Source of the DNA: DYJE01 sp964637565
GTDB lineage: Bacteria; Desulfobacterota; Desulfobacteria; Desulfobacterales; Desulfolunaceae
DNA length: 33,639 nucleotides
Assembly (NCBI GenBank): GCA_964637565.1
Contig: CAZWTY010000040.1
Span: 1 to 33,639, forward strand
Reading direction: 5' to 3'
Shown piece after piece: positions 24,124 through 31,392 of this stretch; position 1 is the first letter of the stretch; every line of letters begins with the position of its first letter. The notes under the pieces are model-generated. The model saw only the letters and a program-made list of their open reading frames with translations, made no database searches and was not told the DNA's origin. Position numbers and translations under genes: made by a program.

Positions 24124-26805
24124 ATGAACCCTTCACGGACCATTTTTCTGATCGACGGAAGCTCTTACATTTACAGGGGATTTCACGCACTTCCCATGCT
24201 TTCCAATTCCAAGGGCCTTCCCACGAACGCCATTTTGGGTTTCACCCAGATCCTCATCCGCCTGATCAAAGAGAAAAAACCCGACTACCTGGCCATGTTC
24301 TTCGACTCGAAAGGGCCTTCGTTCCGCCAGGACATCTTCCCGGAATACAAGGCCAACCGCCCCCCGATGCCGGACGAACTGTCGGTCCAGATCCCCTGGG
24401 TCAAGCAGATCACCGAAGGGTTCAAAATCAAAATATACGAAAAAACGGGGTTCGAAGCGGACGATCTGATGGGCACGGCGGCCGTGGAAGCGGAAAGACA
24501 GGGGTTTAACGTGATTCTTGTCAGCGGGGACAAGGATTTCATGCAGCTGGTGACAGACAGCATCATGATTTTCGATCCCGTGAAGGAAGTGATGATCGGG
24601 CGGAATGAGGTCAAGGAAAAAACCGGGGTGTTCCCGGAAAAGATCATCGACGTCATGGCCCTGACAGGCGACGCCTCGGACAACGTGCCCGGGGTTCCGG
24701 GCATCGGAAAAAAGACGGCCCCTGCCCTGATCGAGGAATTCGGAAGCCTGGACGCCCTTTACGAGCGAGTGGACAGCATTACAGGGAAAAAACAGAAAGA
24801 GAACCTCATCCAGAACAAGGACCTGGCCTTTTTGAGCCGCCGTCTTGTCACCATCGACACCTGTTCCCCCATGGATTTTTCCATCGACCAGTGCCGGGTG
24901 GAAGAACCTGACCGGGCGGTCCTTCACCAGCTTTTCGATGAACTGGGGTTCCGAAAATTCCAGCAGGATTTTCCCCGGCCCACCGACCATACGGCCAAGA
25001 CCTACCGGGCCGTGCTCACCGAAGAGGAGCTGCGACGTCTCGCGCACACACTTTCCAGCGCCCCCTGCTTTTCCGTGGACACGGAAACCACCTCCATCGA
25101 CCCCATGCGGGCGGCCCTGGTGGGCCTTTCCTTTGCCGTGAACGACCACGAGGGGTTCTACGTGCCCGTGGCCCACACCTGTCCCGGCACACCCGAACAG
25201 CTTCCCATGGACCTTGTCCTTGAAACCCTTCGGCCGATACTCGAAAATCCGGCCATCGGCAAAATCGGCCAGAACATCAAATACGACCTCATCGTTCTCA
25301 AACGCCACGGCATCAACCTCAAGGGGGTGACCTTCGACACCATGATCGCCTCCTACGTGCTCAACCCGGCCAAAAGAGCCCACAACCTCGACGATATCGC
25401 CATGGAGGTCCTGGGACACCGGACCGTCACTTACGAGGAAGTGGCTGGCAAGGGCAAGAACGCCCTCCTGTTCTCCCAGGTGCCCCTGGACAAAGCCGTG
25501 CCTTACGCCGCCGAAGACGCGGACATCACACGCCTGATCTACCTGCGTTACAAAGACGAGCTGGAAAAGGCTCCCGGCCTTCTGTCCCTTTTCGAGACCG
25601 TTGAAATGCCCCTTTGTCTTGTTCTGGCCCAGATGGAAACCCATGGAATCCGCGTGGACGAACAGACGCTGAAAGATCTTTCGGCCACCTTCGAAAACGA
25701 ACTGTCGGCCACGGAACAGACGATTTACGACCTGGCAGGCGAACGGTTCAACATCCAGAGCAGCCAGCAGCTCGGAACCATCCTTTTTGAAAAGCTGAAC
25801 CTTCCGGTCCAGAAGAAAACGAAAAAGAAGACCGGTTACTCCACCGACGTGGACGTGCTGACCACCCTGTCGGACCACCACGAACTCCCGGCAAAAATCC
25901 TAAGGTACCGGAGCCTGGCCAAGCTGAAATCCACTTACACAGACGCCCTGATCGGCCTGGTGAACCAGGAAACCGGAAGGATACACACCTCCTTCAACCA
26001 GACGGTGACCGTGACGGGCCGCCTGAGCAGCTCGGACCCCAACCTCCAGAACATCCCCATCAGGACCGAGGAAGGGAGGATGATCCGAAGCGCCTTCATT
26101 CCCGAAGACGGGTACGTGCTTGTATCCGCGGACTACTCCCAGATCGAGCTCAGGCTTCTCGCCCACTGTTCCGGGGATGAGATCCTCATCGAATCCTTCC
26201 GTGACGACGAGGACATCCACACGAGAACGGCCGCCGAAGTGTTCAACTGCCACCCGGCCCTGGTCACCCCGGACCTGAGACGACAGGCCAAGGCCATCAA
26301 TTTCGGCATCGTTTACGGCATGAGCCCTTTCGGACTTTCACGGGAACTTAGCATCAGTCAGAAAATGGCCAGGACTTACATCACCCAGTACTTCGATCGC
26401 TACAAAGGCGTGAAACGCTACATGGACCAGGCGGTGGCCGAGGCCCGGGACACGGGAAAGACCAGCACCCTCCTCGGCCGGATACGGGAACTGCCTGAAA
26501 TCCACAGCCCGAACATGGGGATGCGGCAGTTCGCCGAACGCTCCGCCATCAACACACCGATCCAGGGAACGGCCGCCGACCTGATCAAACTGGCCATGAT
26601 CGCCTGCCACAAGGCCATTTCAGATAAAACCCTGAATGCCCGGATGCTGCTTTCCGTTCACGATGAAATCGTTTTTGAGGTCAAAGAGCCTGACGCAGGC
26701 AAGATGGCGGAAAGAATCCGGGAGATCATGGAACAAATCTGGAATCTAGACGTGCCCCTGAAGGTCAACGTGGCGGTGGGAAAAAACTGGGCTGAAGCCC
26801 ACTGA
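24124..26805 (+). CDS. polA: DNA polymerase I
   Basis: Three-domain repair and Okazaki-fragment polymerase of 893 residues. Residues 1-290 form the 5'-nuclease domain (FLIDGSSYIYRGFHALP; GDASDNVPGVPGIGKKTA). Residues ~310-500 form a 3'-5' exonuclease with intact DEDD start (VDTETTS, Asp319/Glu321), so proofreading looks active. The polymerase domain carries motif A DYSQIELRLLAH (Asp670), motif B RRQAKAINFGIVYG (Arg720, Lys723, Phe727, Tyr731) and motif C VHDEIVFE (Asp847). Phe727 sits where E. coli has Phe762. The frame is open upstream to 23968, but the ATG at 24124 begins the conserved domain; its ribosome binding site is weak (GGAG about 13 bases away). It appears to be a single-gene unit. 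Confidence 0.97.
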   Translation: MNPSRTIFLIDGSSYIYRGFHALPMLSNSKGLPTNAILGFTQILIRLIKEKKPDYLAMFFDSKGPSFRQDIFPEYKANRPPMPDELSVQIPWVKQITEGFKIKIYEKTGFEADDLMGTAAVEAERQGFNVILVSGDKDFMQLVTDSIMIFDPVKEVMIGRNEVKEKTGVFPEKIIDVMALTGDASDNVPGVPGIGKKTAPALIEEFGSLDALYERVDSITGKKQKENLIQNKDLAFLSRRLVTIDTCSPMDFSIDQCRVEEPDRAVLHQLFDELGFRKFQQDFPRPTDHTAKTYRAVLTEEELRRLAHTLSSAPCFSVDTETTSIDPMRAALVGLSFAVNDHEGFYVPVAHTCPGTPEQLPMDLVLETLRPILENPAIGKIGQNIKYDLIVLKRHGINLKGVTFDTMIASYVLNPAKRAHNLDDIAMEVLGHRTVTYEEVAGKGKNALLFSQVPLDKAVPYAAEDADITRLIYLRYKDELEKAPGLLSLFETVEMPLCLVLAQMETHGIRVDEQTLKDLSATFENELSATEQTIYDLAGERFNIQSSQQLGTILFEKLNLPVQKKTKKKTGYSTDVDVLTTLSDHHELPAKILRYRSLAKLKSTYTDALIGLVNQETGRIHTSFNQTVTVTGRLSSSDPNLQNIPIRTEEGRMIRSAFIPEDGYVLVSADYSQIELRLLAHCSGDEILIESFRDDEDIHTRTAAEVFNCHPALVTPDLRRQAKAINFGIVYGMSPFGLSRELSISQKMARTYITQYFDRYKGVKRYMDQAVAEARDTGKTSTLLGRIRELPEIHSPNMGMRQFAERSAINTPIQGTAADLIKLAMIACHKAISDKTLNARMLLSVHDEIVFEVKEPDAGKMAERIREIMEQIWNLDVPLKVNVAVGKNWAEAH

Positions 26806-26830
26806 GTGCGAGGGGATTCAGCCAGGCTTT

Positions 26831-27046
26831 CTATTTCTTCTTTTTCACAGGCCCTGAAGGTTCGGCCGGGGGGAGCAACTCCTCCTGGCCCGTGACCGCG
26901 TTTTTCACCGTCTCGTCAATGGCCGTATACACATCCCTGAAAGCCCCGGCAAAAGACGTGGGGGAAATTTTCCCCACCTCGATGAACTTCACGATGATCT
27001 CCTTGCTTGCCCTGAGTATCTGCTCATCCATGGATGAAGAGCCCAT
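26831..27046 (-). CDS. Small conserved helical protein, MucR-N-terminus-like
   Basis: A 71-residue protein with no membrane segment. Its core (DEQILRASKEIIVKFIEVGKISPTSFAGAFRDVYTAIDETV) has the same arrangement as the N-terminal part of MucR/Ros regulators: an initial helix, a Ser/Pro turn, then a helix ending in VY. The zinc-finger DNA-binding part of MucR is absent. The tail is a Pro/Lys-rich extension ending KKKK. The ATG at 27046 has AAAGGA nine bases upstream; a longer frame to 27091 lacks a site. It closes a minus-strand cluster with the MORN and J-domain genes and is convergent with polA, 25 bp apart. The function is unknown; the MucR resemblance is pattern-level only. Confidence 0.6.
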   Translation of the reverse strand: MGSSSMDEQILRASKEIIVKFIEVGKISPTSFAGAFRDVYTAIDETVKNAVTGQEELLPPAEPSGPVKKKK

Positions 27047-27127
27047 GATCTTTGATCCTTTCACACACCGTAAAATCCGGTTCATGTCCATTCAATGTCT
27101 TTGGGTTGTGTATCCGGCGGTGGAAGT

Positions 27128-28522
27128 TCAGGATTCATTCACGATGACTGCCGTGACGGTGCTGCCGTGACCGGGCTCAGGCACCATGGCCGGCCGCCGT
27201 GAGGTCTCGTCGTCGTCCTCGTCTTCCTCGTCTTGTTTGTCAGCTGGTTTTTTCTTGTTTTTGATTCCGCTTTTGAAAACCCCTTCGAACCGCTCTCCCG
27301 AAGGAGAAACGAAAACGCCGGGACCATCGTAGAGATCGGCCTTGAATTCCCCTTCATAGGTCGAACCGTCGGAGTTTTTAAGAAACCCCTTGCCGCTTTT
27401 CAGCCCCTTGATCAAGGTCCCCGTGTACACGCTTCCATCGGGAAAGGTGAAGTCGCCTTTACCGGACAGACGATACTTCCTGAACGCGTTTTCCTTGAAC
27501 TTCCAATCCGTTTCCGTAGACAGCCAGCCCTTCTTCTGGCCTGTGGCGTCCCTCACATCCAGGTAACCCACCATTTTGCAGCCGTCCGGAAAAGTCCAGG
27601 TTCCCTTGCCCGACATCATGTCGTCCTTGAACGGCCCGGCGTAAGTGACGCCGCAGGGATAGTACAGGGCTCCCTGGCCGTGGTAGAGATTGTCCTTGAA
27701 CTGGCCCACGTAACGCGTTCCATCACCGCGGACCAGCATTCCCTGGCCATTCATCTTCATGTCGTCGCTGAGCGACCCCTGGTACAGGGTGGTGTTCGGG
27801 AAAGCCAGGGTGCTGCTCCCCTTGATCACGCCGTTTTCGAAATATCCGGAACAGAGACTGCCGTCAGGTGCGGCCACAGCCCCTTTTCCGTTGAAATTGT
27901 TTTCCCTGAACTCGCCGGTGTACTGGTCCCCTGTGGTATAGATCATGGTTCCCACACCTTCGATCTTTCCATCCCTGTGTTCACCGATATACTTCAGCCC
28001 GCTGGTGAACAGCGTCGTCCCGAACCCGTTCTTGCTCCCATCCTTGAAATACCCGCTGTACTTGCGTCCGTCCAGATAGGTCAGAGTTCCATAGCCTTCA
28101 TATTTTCCATTTTTGAATTCCCCGGAATAATAGACCCCGGAAGACAGACTCAGTACCCCGTAGCCTGTCATGCTTCCGTGGAAAAACTCTCCGTTGTAGT
28201 TGGAACCGTCCGGAAAGGTCATCATGCCCTGGCCGTGCATCGTCCCCCGAAGGAATTCACCGGTGTATACCCGGCCATCGGCAAACGTGCAGGACCCCTG
28301 TCCCGTCCTTTCCCCGTTGACGAACATTCCCCGGTAAACGGATTTATCCGGGAGGGCCATCACCCCTTTCCCGTTGACACACCCCCCCCGGAGGCATTGA
28401 CCGACCTCAGGCCGGGGCGGCTGGATTTCCTGGGGAGAAGCGTTTGAAACAGCCGTGAGGCCGCCTGAAATACCTGCCGAAAAAAAACAGGTCAGCAACA
28501 TAAACCTTATTATATACCTCAT
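27128..28522 (-). CDS. Exported MORN-repeat protein (about 15 repeats)
   Basis: A 464-residue protein with a signal peptide (MRYIIRFMLLTCFFSAGISGG..., cleavage near residue 29) and then about fifteen MORN units of 23 residues, pattern GxG-x2-x-FPDG-x-x-Y-x-GEF-x-x-G. Examples are MHGQGMMTFPDGSNYNGEFFHG and YEGYGTLTYLDGRKYSGYFKDG. One longer insert (about 25 residues) interrupts the array after repeat 12. The C-terminus is a charged low-complexity tail (KNKKKPADKQDEEDEDDDE) and a short hydrophobic end. MORN arrays form extended beta-hairpin rods that bind lipids or proteins; location should be periplasmic or surface. The gene starts 21 bp after the J-domain gene and is probably co-transcribed with it. 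The specific role is unknown. Confidence 0.88.
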   Translation of the reverse strand: MRYIIRFMLLTCFFSAGISGGLTAVSNASPQEIQPPRPEVGQCLRGGCVNGKGVMALPDKSVYRGMFVNGERTGQGSCTFADGRVYTGEFLRGTMHGQGMMTFPDGSNYNGEFFHGSMTGYGVLSLSSGVYYSGEFKNGKYEGYGTLTYLDGRKYSGYFKDGSKNGFGTTLFTSGLKYIGEHRDGKIEGVGTMIYTTGDQYTGEFRENNFNGKGAVAAPDGSLCSGYFENGVIKGSSTLAFPNTTLYQGSLSDDMKMNGQGMLVRGDGTRYVGQFKDNLYHGQGALYYPCGVTYAGPFKDDMMSGKGTWTFPDGCKMVGYLDVRDATGQKKGWLSTETDWKFKENAFRKYRLSGKGDFTFPDGSVYTGTLIKGLKSGKGFLKNSDGSTYEGEFKADLYDGPGVFVSPSGERFEGVFKSGIKNKKKPADKQDEEDEDDDETSRRPAMVPEPGHGSTVTAVIVNES

Positions 28523-28543
28523 GTATCTCTGCTTTCCTCTGAG

Positions 28544-29335
28544 TTATCTTCTGAATCTGAAGCGCATGCTTTCCACTGCGCCGTTGTGCCGAATGGCTCT
28601 CCTCACAGCAATATCGAGCTGGCGCTGGGACAGAATGCCTTCGTTGACGAAAAACTGGCCGAAAAGGATATGGAATTTCTTCTGCTTGCCCAGGATGGCC
28701 AGGTGCTGAAAATCTGAAAGAAGCTCCACACGGCGCAGCGTTTCCCCGATCCTTTCCCCATGTTCCCTGCCGCCCAGCGCGGCCATCAGTTCTTCAGGTG
28801 TGATCATACGCCATCCCAGAGCGATCTCCCCGTATCTGGGCCTGGATCGCATATGATACGTCACCGCGCCGATAAGGTTCTGCCATGAAATCATTCCTGA
28901 ATAGTACAGGAAATGGCCCAACCTGAGTTTCTGCTGCGGAATGGCTCCATAATAATACGCTGGCGGTTTCCTGCCAAACGTCCCCTGGGGTTTTTGGCTG
29001 AACGAACTGAAACCACGGTCCCGGCGCGGGGCCTGGGCCGCCTCCCGCACCTTTCTTTCCACCGCTTCCCGTTTTTCGACCACGGGAAGCAGGACTTCGT
29101 AAGCCCTCTGGACCTGCCGGAACAGATCGGCCTGCTCGTCCTCTTCACGGCCCAGGACTCTGGCCCTGTCCGGATGGGTCTCAAGGGCTTTCTTCCTGAA
29201 AGCGGTCTTCACAGCCAGAGGGTCCAGGTTTCTGACCAGAGAGAACGGAAAGGCATGCCTGACGTACTGCTCCGCCGGACTAAACAGAATCTGGTAAGCT
29301 CGCAGGATGTCGGTCCCCGATACGTCTGTCAGCAT
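28544..29335 (-). CDS. J-domain protein with MshEN-like C-terminal motifs
   Basis: A 263-residue cytosolic protein. Residues ~20-90 are a J-domain: RNLDPLAVKTAFRKKALETHPDRA with HPD at 54-56, the element that stimulates DnaK ATPase. No Gly/Phe region or zinc domain follows, so it is a specialised co-chaperone. Residues 138-161 (RLGHFLYYSGMISWQNL...) and 167-190 (RYGEIALGWRMITPEEL...) match the tandem 24-residue motif of MshEN c-di-GMP-binding domains, including the exact 5-residue spacer, though the terminal Gln residues are replaced. A third copy lies at 224-247 (LFGQFFVNEGILSQRQL). The ATG at 29335 has GAGGG close by. It heads the MORN cluster. The J-domain is sure; ligand binding is inference. 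Confidence 0.78.
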   Translation of the reverse strand: MLTDVSGTDILRAYQILFSPAEQYVRHAFPFSLVRNLDPLAVKTAFRKKALETHPDRARVLGREEDEQADLFRQVQRAYEVLLPVVEKREAVERKVREAAQAPRRDRGFSSFSQKPQGTFGRKPPAYYYGAIPQQKLRLGHFLYYSGMISWQNLIGAVTYHMRSRPRYGEIALGWRMITPEELMAALGGREHGERIGETLRRVELLSDFQHLAILGKQKKFHILFGQFFVNEGILSQRQLDIAVRRAIRHNGAVESMRFRFRR

Positions 29336-29780
29336 ATTCCCTCGCCACCCATGGTTGTCGCGTTTCGGAAGCGTTTCTGAAGCAACGCCGCGCCTCTTGC
29401 CGGAAGTTGTCCTAATCAACACCATATAGTGTGTAGTTGTCAAGACCAAATATCATAATATGGTACACAAGACCAAGCCACGGGGCGAATTCGGCGCCAT
29501 ACCTCTCTGCGGGCTCGTTCATCATTATAAATGGCCGCTTTTTATTTAGCGTTTTTCGAGGTTTTTTAAAACCAATAAATTTTTCAAATACCATTTAAAT
29601 CCAGACAATTACTAAACAACCACTTCTCCAGTCAAAAAAAATCGATGGGCGCAACGATTTCTGTTGACAATTAAATTTTGCCAATTTTTTTTAAATTTTT
29701 TTTTAAATCATATTTTCAGCATGTTACGTGATTAGTTTTAAAATATTATAACTAAATAACCGATATTGGACGGTTCCGGG
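29336..29780. other. AT-rich intergenic region
   Basis: The spacer upstream of the J-domain gene is markedly more AT-rich than its surroundings, with long T/A runs around 29670-29710. TTGACA occurs on the minus strand near 29444-29439, facing the J-domain gene, but the -10 at correct spacing is poor. Another TTGACA at 29664-29669 on the plus strand also lacks a good partner. Small frames (for example 29412-29594, minus) have no ribosome binding site and no family resemblance. Confidence 0.45.
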
Positions 29781-29781
29781 G

Positions 29782-29810
29782 TTTTCTTTTTCAGATTTAT
29801 CGGCTATAAT
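29782..29810 (+). promoter_or_regulatory. Putative promoter driving the structured leader
   Basis: TATAAT at 29805-29810 is a perfect -10 box. The -35 at 17-base spacing is only TTTTCT (29782-29787), in a T-rich context. Transcription would start near 29817 and run through the inverted-repeat element at 29861 toward the NlpC/P60 gene. Confidence 0.4.
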
Positions 29811-29860
29811 CCCTCCAAAATGAACGACTCTGTAAGTTTCCGCAAACGAGTCAAGGGGTT

Positions 29861-29922
29861 AGACAGCACACACTGAATGGTATTCAGTGTGATAATTCCA
29901 CGAATGGCGTGGTAAGCTGTCT
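29861..29922 (+). repeat. Three-way-junction inverted-repeat element
   Basis: A 62-base stretch that folds completely. The outer arms AGACAGC (29861-29867) and GCTGTCT (29916-29922) enclose two hairpins: CACACTGAAT/ATTCAGTGTG (29869-29878 with 29882-29891, loop GGT) and CCACG/CGTGG (29898-29902 with 29908-29912, loop AATGG). All 22 base pairs are Watson-Crick. It could be a structured RNA, the start of a long leader, or a cruciform DNA site. No family that I know fits. Confidence 0.6.
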
Positions 29923-30135
29923 TTCGGGCGATCATGGACCACAGGATTGAACATGTGTTCCGGACAACAAAAACCCGTCCCCATGATTCTGATGAAAACC
30001 AGTTTTTTGGAGAGCCCATGAACGATTCCGTGTTTGTTGCCGTTTCCCGCGGGACCGGCAACCCGAACCGCTCAACACGAGCCATTCATCTTCCATCCCT
30101 TGACCGGAAACAGGGACGGAAAACCACCTTCTTAT

Positions 30136-30221
30136 CAGTTGACAAACATATCTGTCCTGCCCGGAAAAGCAGGGACGTAAGACTCCGTGACATTGACGGA
30201 AACATCACCCCGGGTCTTCTG
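30136..30221 (+). ncRNA. Possible degenerate c-di-GMP-I (GEMM)-like riboswitch aptamer
   Basis: Elements in GEMM order: a closing stem CAG-TT-GAC (30136-30143) with GTC-TT-CTG (30214-30221), whose two central T-T positions are mismatched; an ACAAAC segment (30142-30147) resembling the GCAAAC of the aptamer; a hairpin CCTGC/GCAGG (30156-30160, 30169-30173) with an A-rich GGAAAA-containing loop; GACGTAAGACTCCG (30174-30187) resembling the conserved GACGCAAAGCC; a weak second hairpin; and CCGGGT before the closing strand. It lies about 260 nt upstream of a lipoprotein peptidase gene. The spacing before the first hairpin and several conserved positions do not match, so this is tentative. Confidence 0.3.
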
Positions 30222-30479
30222 ATCCACCTCAAGGACTCCCGCAGCCCCATCATGAACAGTCAGTCCACCTCCAAAAGACAGTTGGCCCAGGCCGGCGGCT
30301 CTTTTGTTGAGCTTTGGACCGGAACCGCCGTCCGTCTTAGGGAAATGGGCCGTTCCAGCACAGTGGGCTTTCTGTAGGCGGAATCCACGATTTTTTAAGC
30401 GGAATGATAACAAGGCCGCAACCGAGCATGGTTCGTCTGTTTTCCGCCTTGATCCAGACATCACGACCGAGGGTGAATA

Positions 30480-31136
30480 ATGAAAAAAAATTTAAAAATT
30501 CAGGTTATTAACTTATCAATACTTTTTATTGCCGTTCTCATGCTATCGTCATGTTCCACACGACAGGCCTTTTCCATCGTCATGAATGAAAGGACCCTGG
30601 GAACAGACATCCAGAAAACCTCTCTGGACATCGACAGAAAAGCTCTGGCCGCCAAACAACCAAGACCGGGCCTGTTCGATATCGAAGACGACGATGACAT
30701 GGACGATCCGGACATGGCCTGGGAAGAACTCCCCATGGACGAACTGGACGGTCCGGCTCTTTCCCAGGTCCAGGAAGTTCTTATGAGGGAATACTCCGCC
30801 TGGAAAGGCACTCCCTACCGGTTTGGCGGAAACACCATGCGGGGCATCGACTGTTCCGGATTCGTGAAGCACATGTACACCGCGCTGTTCAGCCTGAACG
30901 TCCCCCGGTCCTCCCGGGAATTCGCCACCGTCGGTCAACGCATCCACAAAGACGAACTCCAACCCGGTGACCTGATCGTCTTTTCACGAAGAACCACCCC
31001 CAGCCACGTCGGCATCTACATCGGAAACAATAAATTCATCCACTCATCGAGAAACAAAGGCGTCTCCATGGCCGATCTCGACCAGCGATACTGGAGGAGA
31101 GCCTATCTCATGGCCCGACGGTTGATTCAACCCTGA
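30480..31136 (+). CDS. NlpC/P60-family lipoprotein (peptidoglycan endopeptidase type)
   Basis: A 218-residue lipoprotein. The lipobox MLSSC places the lipidated Cys at residue 25. A low-complexity acidic linker (EDDDDMDDPDM, about 69-80) follows, then an NlpC/P60 papain-like domain (about 97-218) with the catalytic Cys125 in GIDCSGFVKHMY, His176 in PSHVGIYIG and the third polar residue His188 in FIHSS. Layout and motifs match Spr/MepS and NlpC, which cut the peptide cross-links of peptidoglycan to allow wall growth. The ATG at 30480 has GAGGGTG upstream. A long untranslated stretch with inverted-repeat structure precedes it, suggesting leader control, and a terminator follows at 31192. Spr-type function is likely. 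Confidence 0.9.
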   Translation: MKKNLKIQVINLSILFIAVLMLSSCSTRQAFSIVMNERTLGTDIQKTSLDIDRKALAAKQPRPGLFDIEDDDDMDDPDMAWEELPMDELDGPALSQVQEVLMREYSAWKGTPYRFGGNTMRGIDCSGFVKHMYTALFSLNVPRSSREFATVGQRIHKDELQPGDLIVFSRRTTPSHVGIYIGNNKFIHSSRNKGVSMADLDQRYWRRAYLMARRLIQP

Positions 31137-31191
31137 TGCTGTCGTAAAAAATCCGATTCCTGGGTTGTGTTTCACCCCCGATTGAGCCTTC

Positions 31192-31240
31192 AAGGCCATG
31201 GCCGCCCCTGACCACCAGGAAAGCAGCCATGGCCTTTTGA
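31192..31240 (+). terminator. Rho-independent terminator after the NlpC/P60 gene
   Basis: Perfect 11-bp arms AAGGCCATGGC (31192-31202) and GCCATGGCCTT (31226-31236), with a small inner CCTG/CAGG hairpin in the loop, followed by TTGATTT. It lies 55 bp after the stop. Confidence 0.7.
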
Positions 31241-31304
31241 TTTATCCGGAGCCCCCCCGGCCGGATCATGAATGCGTCAACCCTGACAGCCTGTATTTCA
31301 AGCG

Positions 31305-31333
31305 TTGACGGATAAAAAAACATCATATACAGT
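31305..31333 (+). promoter_or_regulatory. Possible sigma-70 promoter for pta
   Basis: TTGACG (31305-31310), a 17-base A-rich spacer and TACAGT (31328-31333). The overlapping TATACA at 15-base spacing is an alternative -10. Predicted leader is about 50 nt to the ATG at 31393. Confidence 0.45.
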
Positions 31334-31392
31334 TTTCCTTCATCCGTGAAAAAGTCACGGCCCCATTTGACCCATCTATGAAGGAGACCATC

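Noticed and set aside
29412..29594. Minus-strand 60-codon frame in the AT-rich gap
   Set aside because: No ribosome binding site and no family resemblance; the N-terminal part is Lys-rich, following the local A/T runs.
29986..30020. CTGATGA resembling the hammerhead ribozyme core
   Set aside because: No GAAA core partner, no cleavage triplet and no flanking helices at the required distances; a seven-base match is expected by chance.
29804..30085. Minus-strand frame that could be a transposase remnant
   Set aside because: No DDE or HUH motif, no terminal repeats with target duplication, and the frame is largely explained by the inverted-repeat element on which it lies.
30018..30377. Open frame with a GGAG site, 119 residues, plus strand
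   Set aside because: Composition (Arg, Ser, Thr rich, no hydrophobic pattern) looks noncoding, and it overlaps the candidate structured RNA. Kept only as an alternative under the leader finding.
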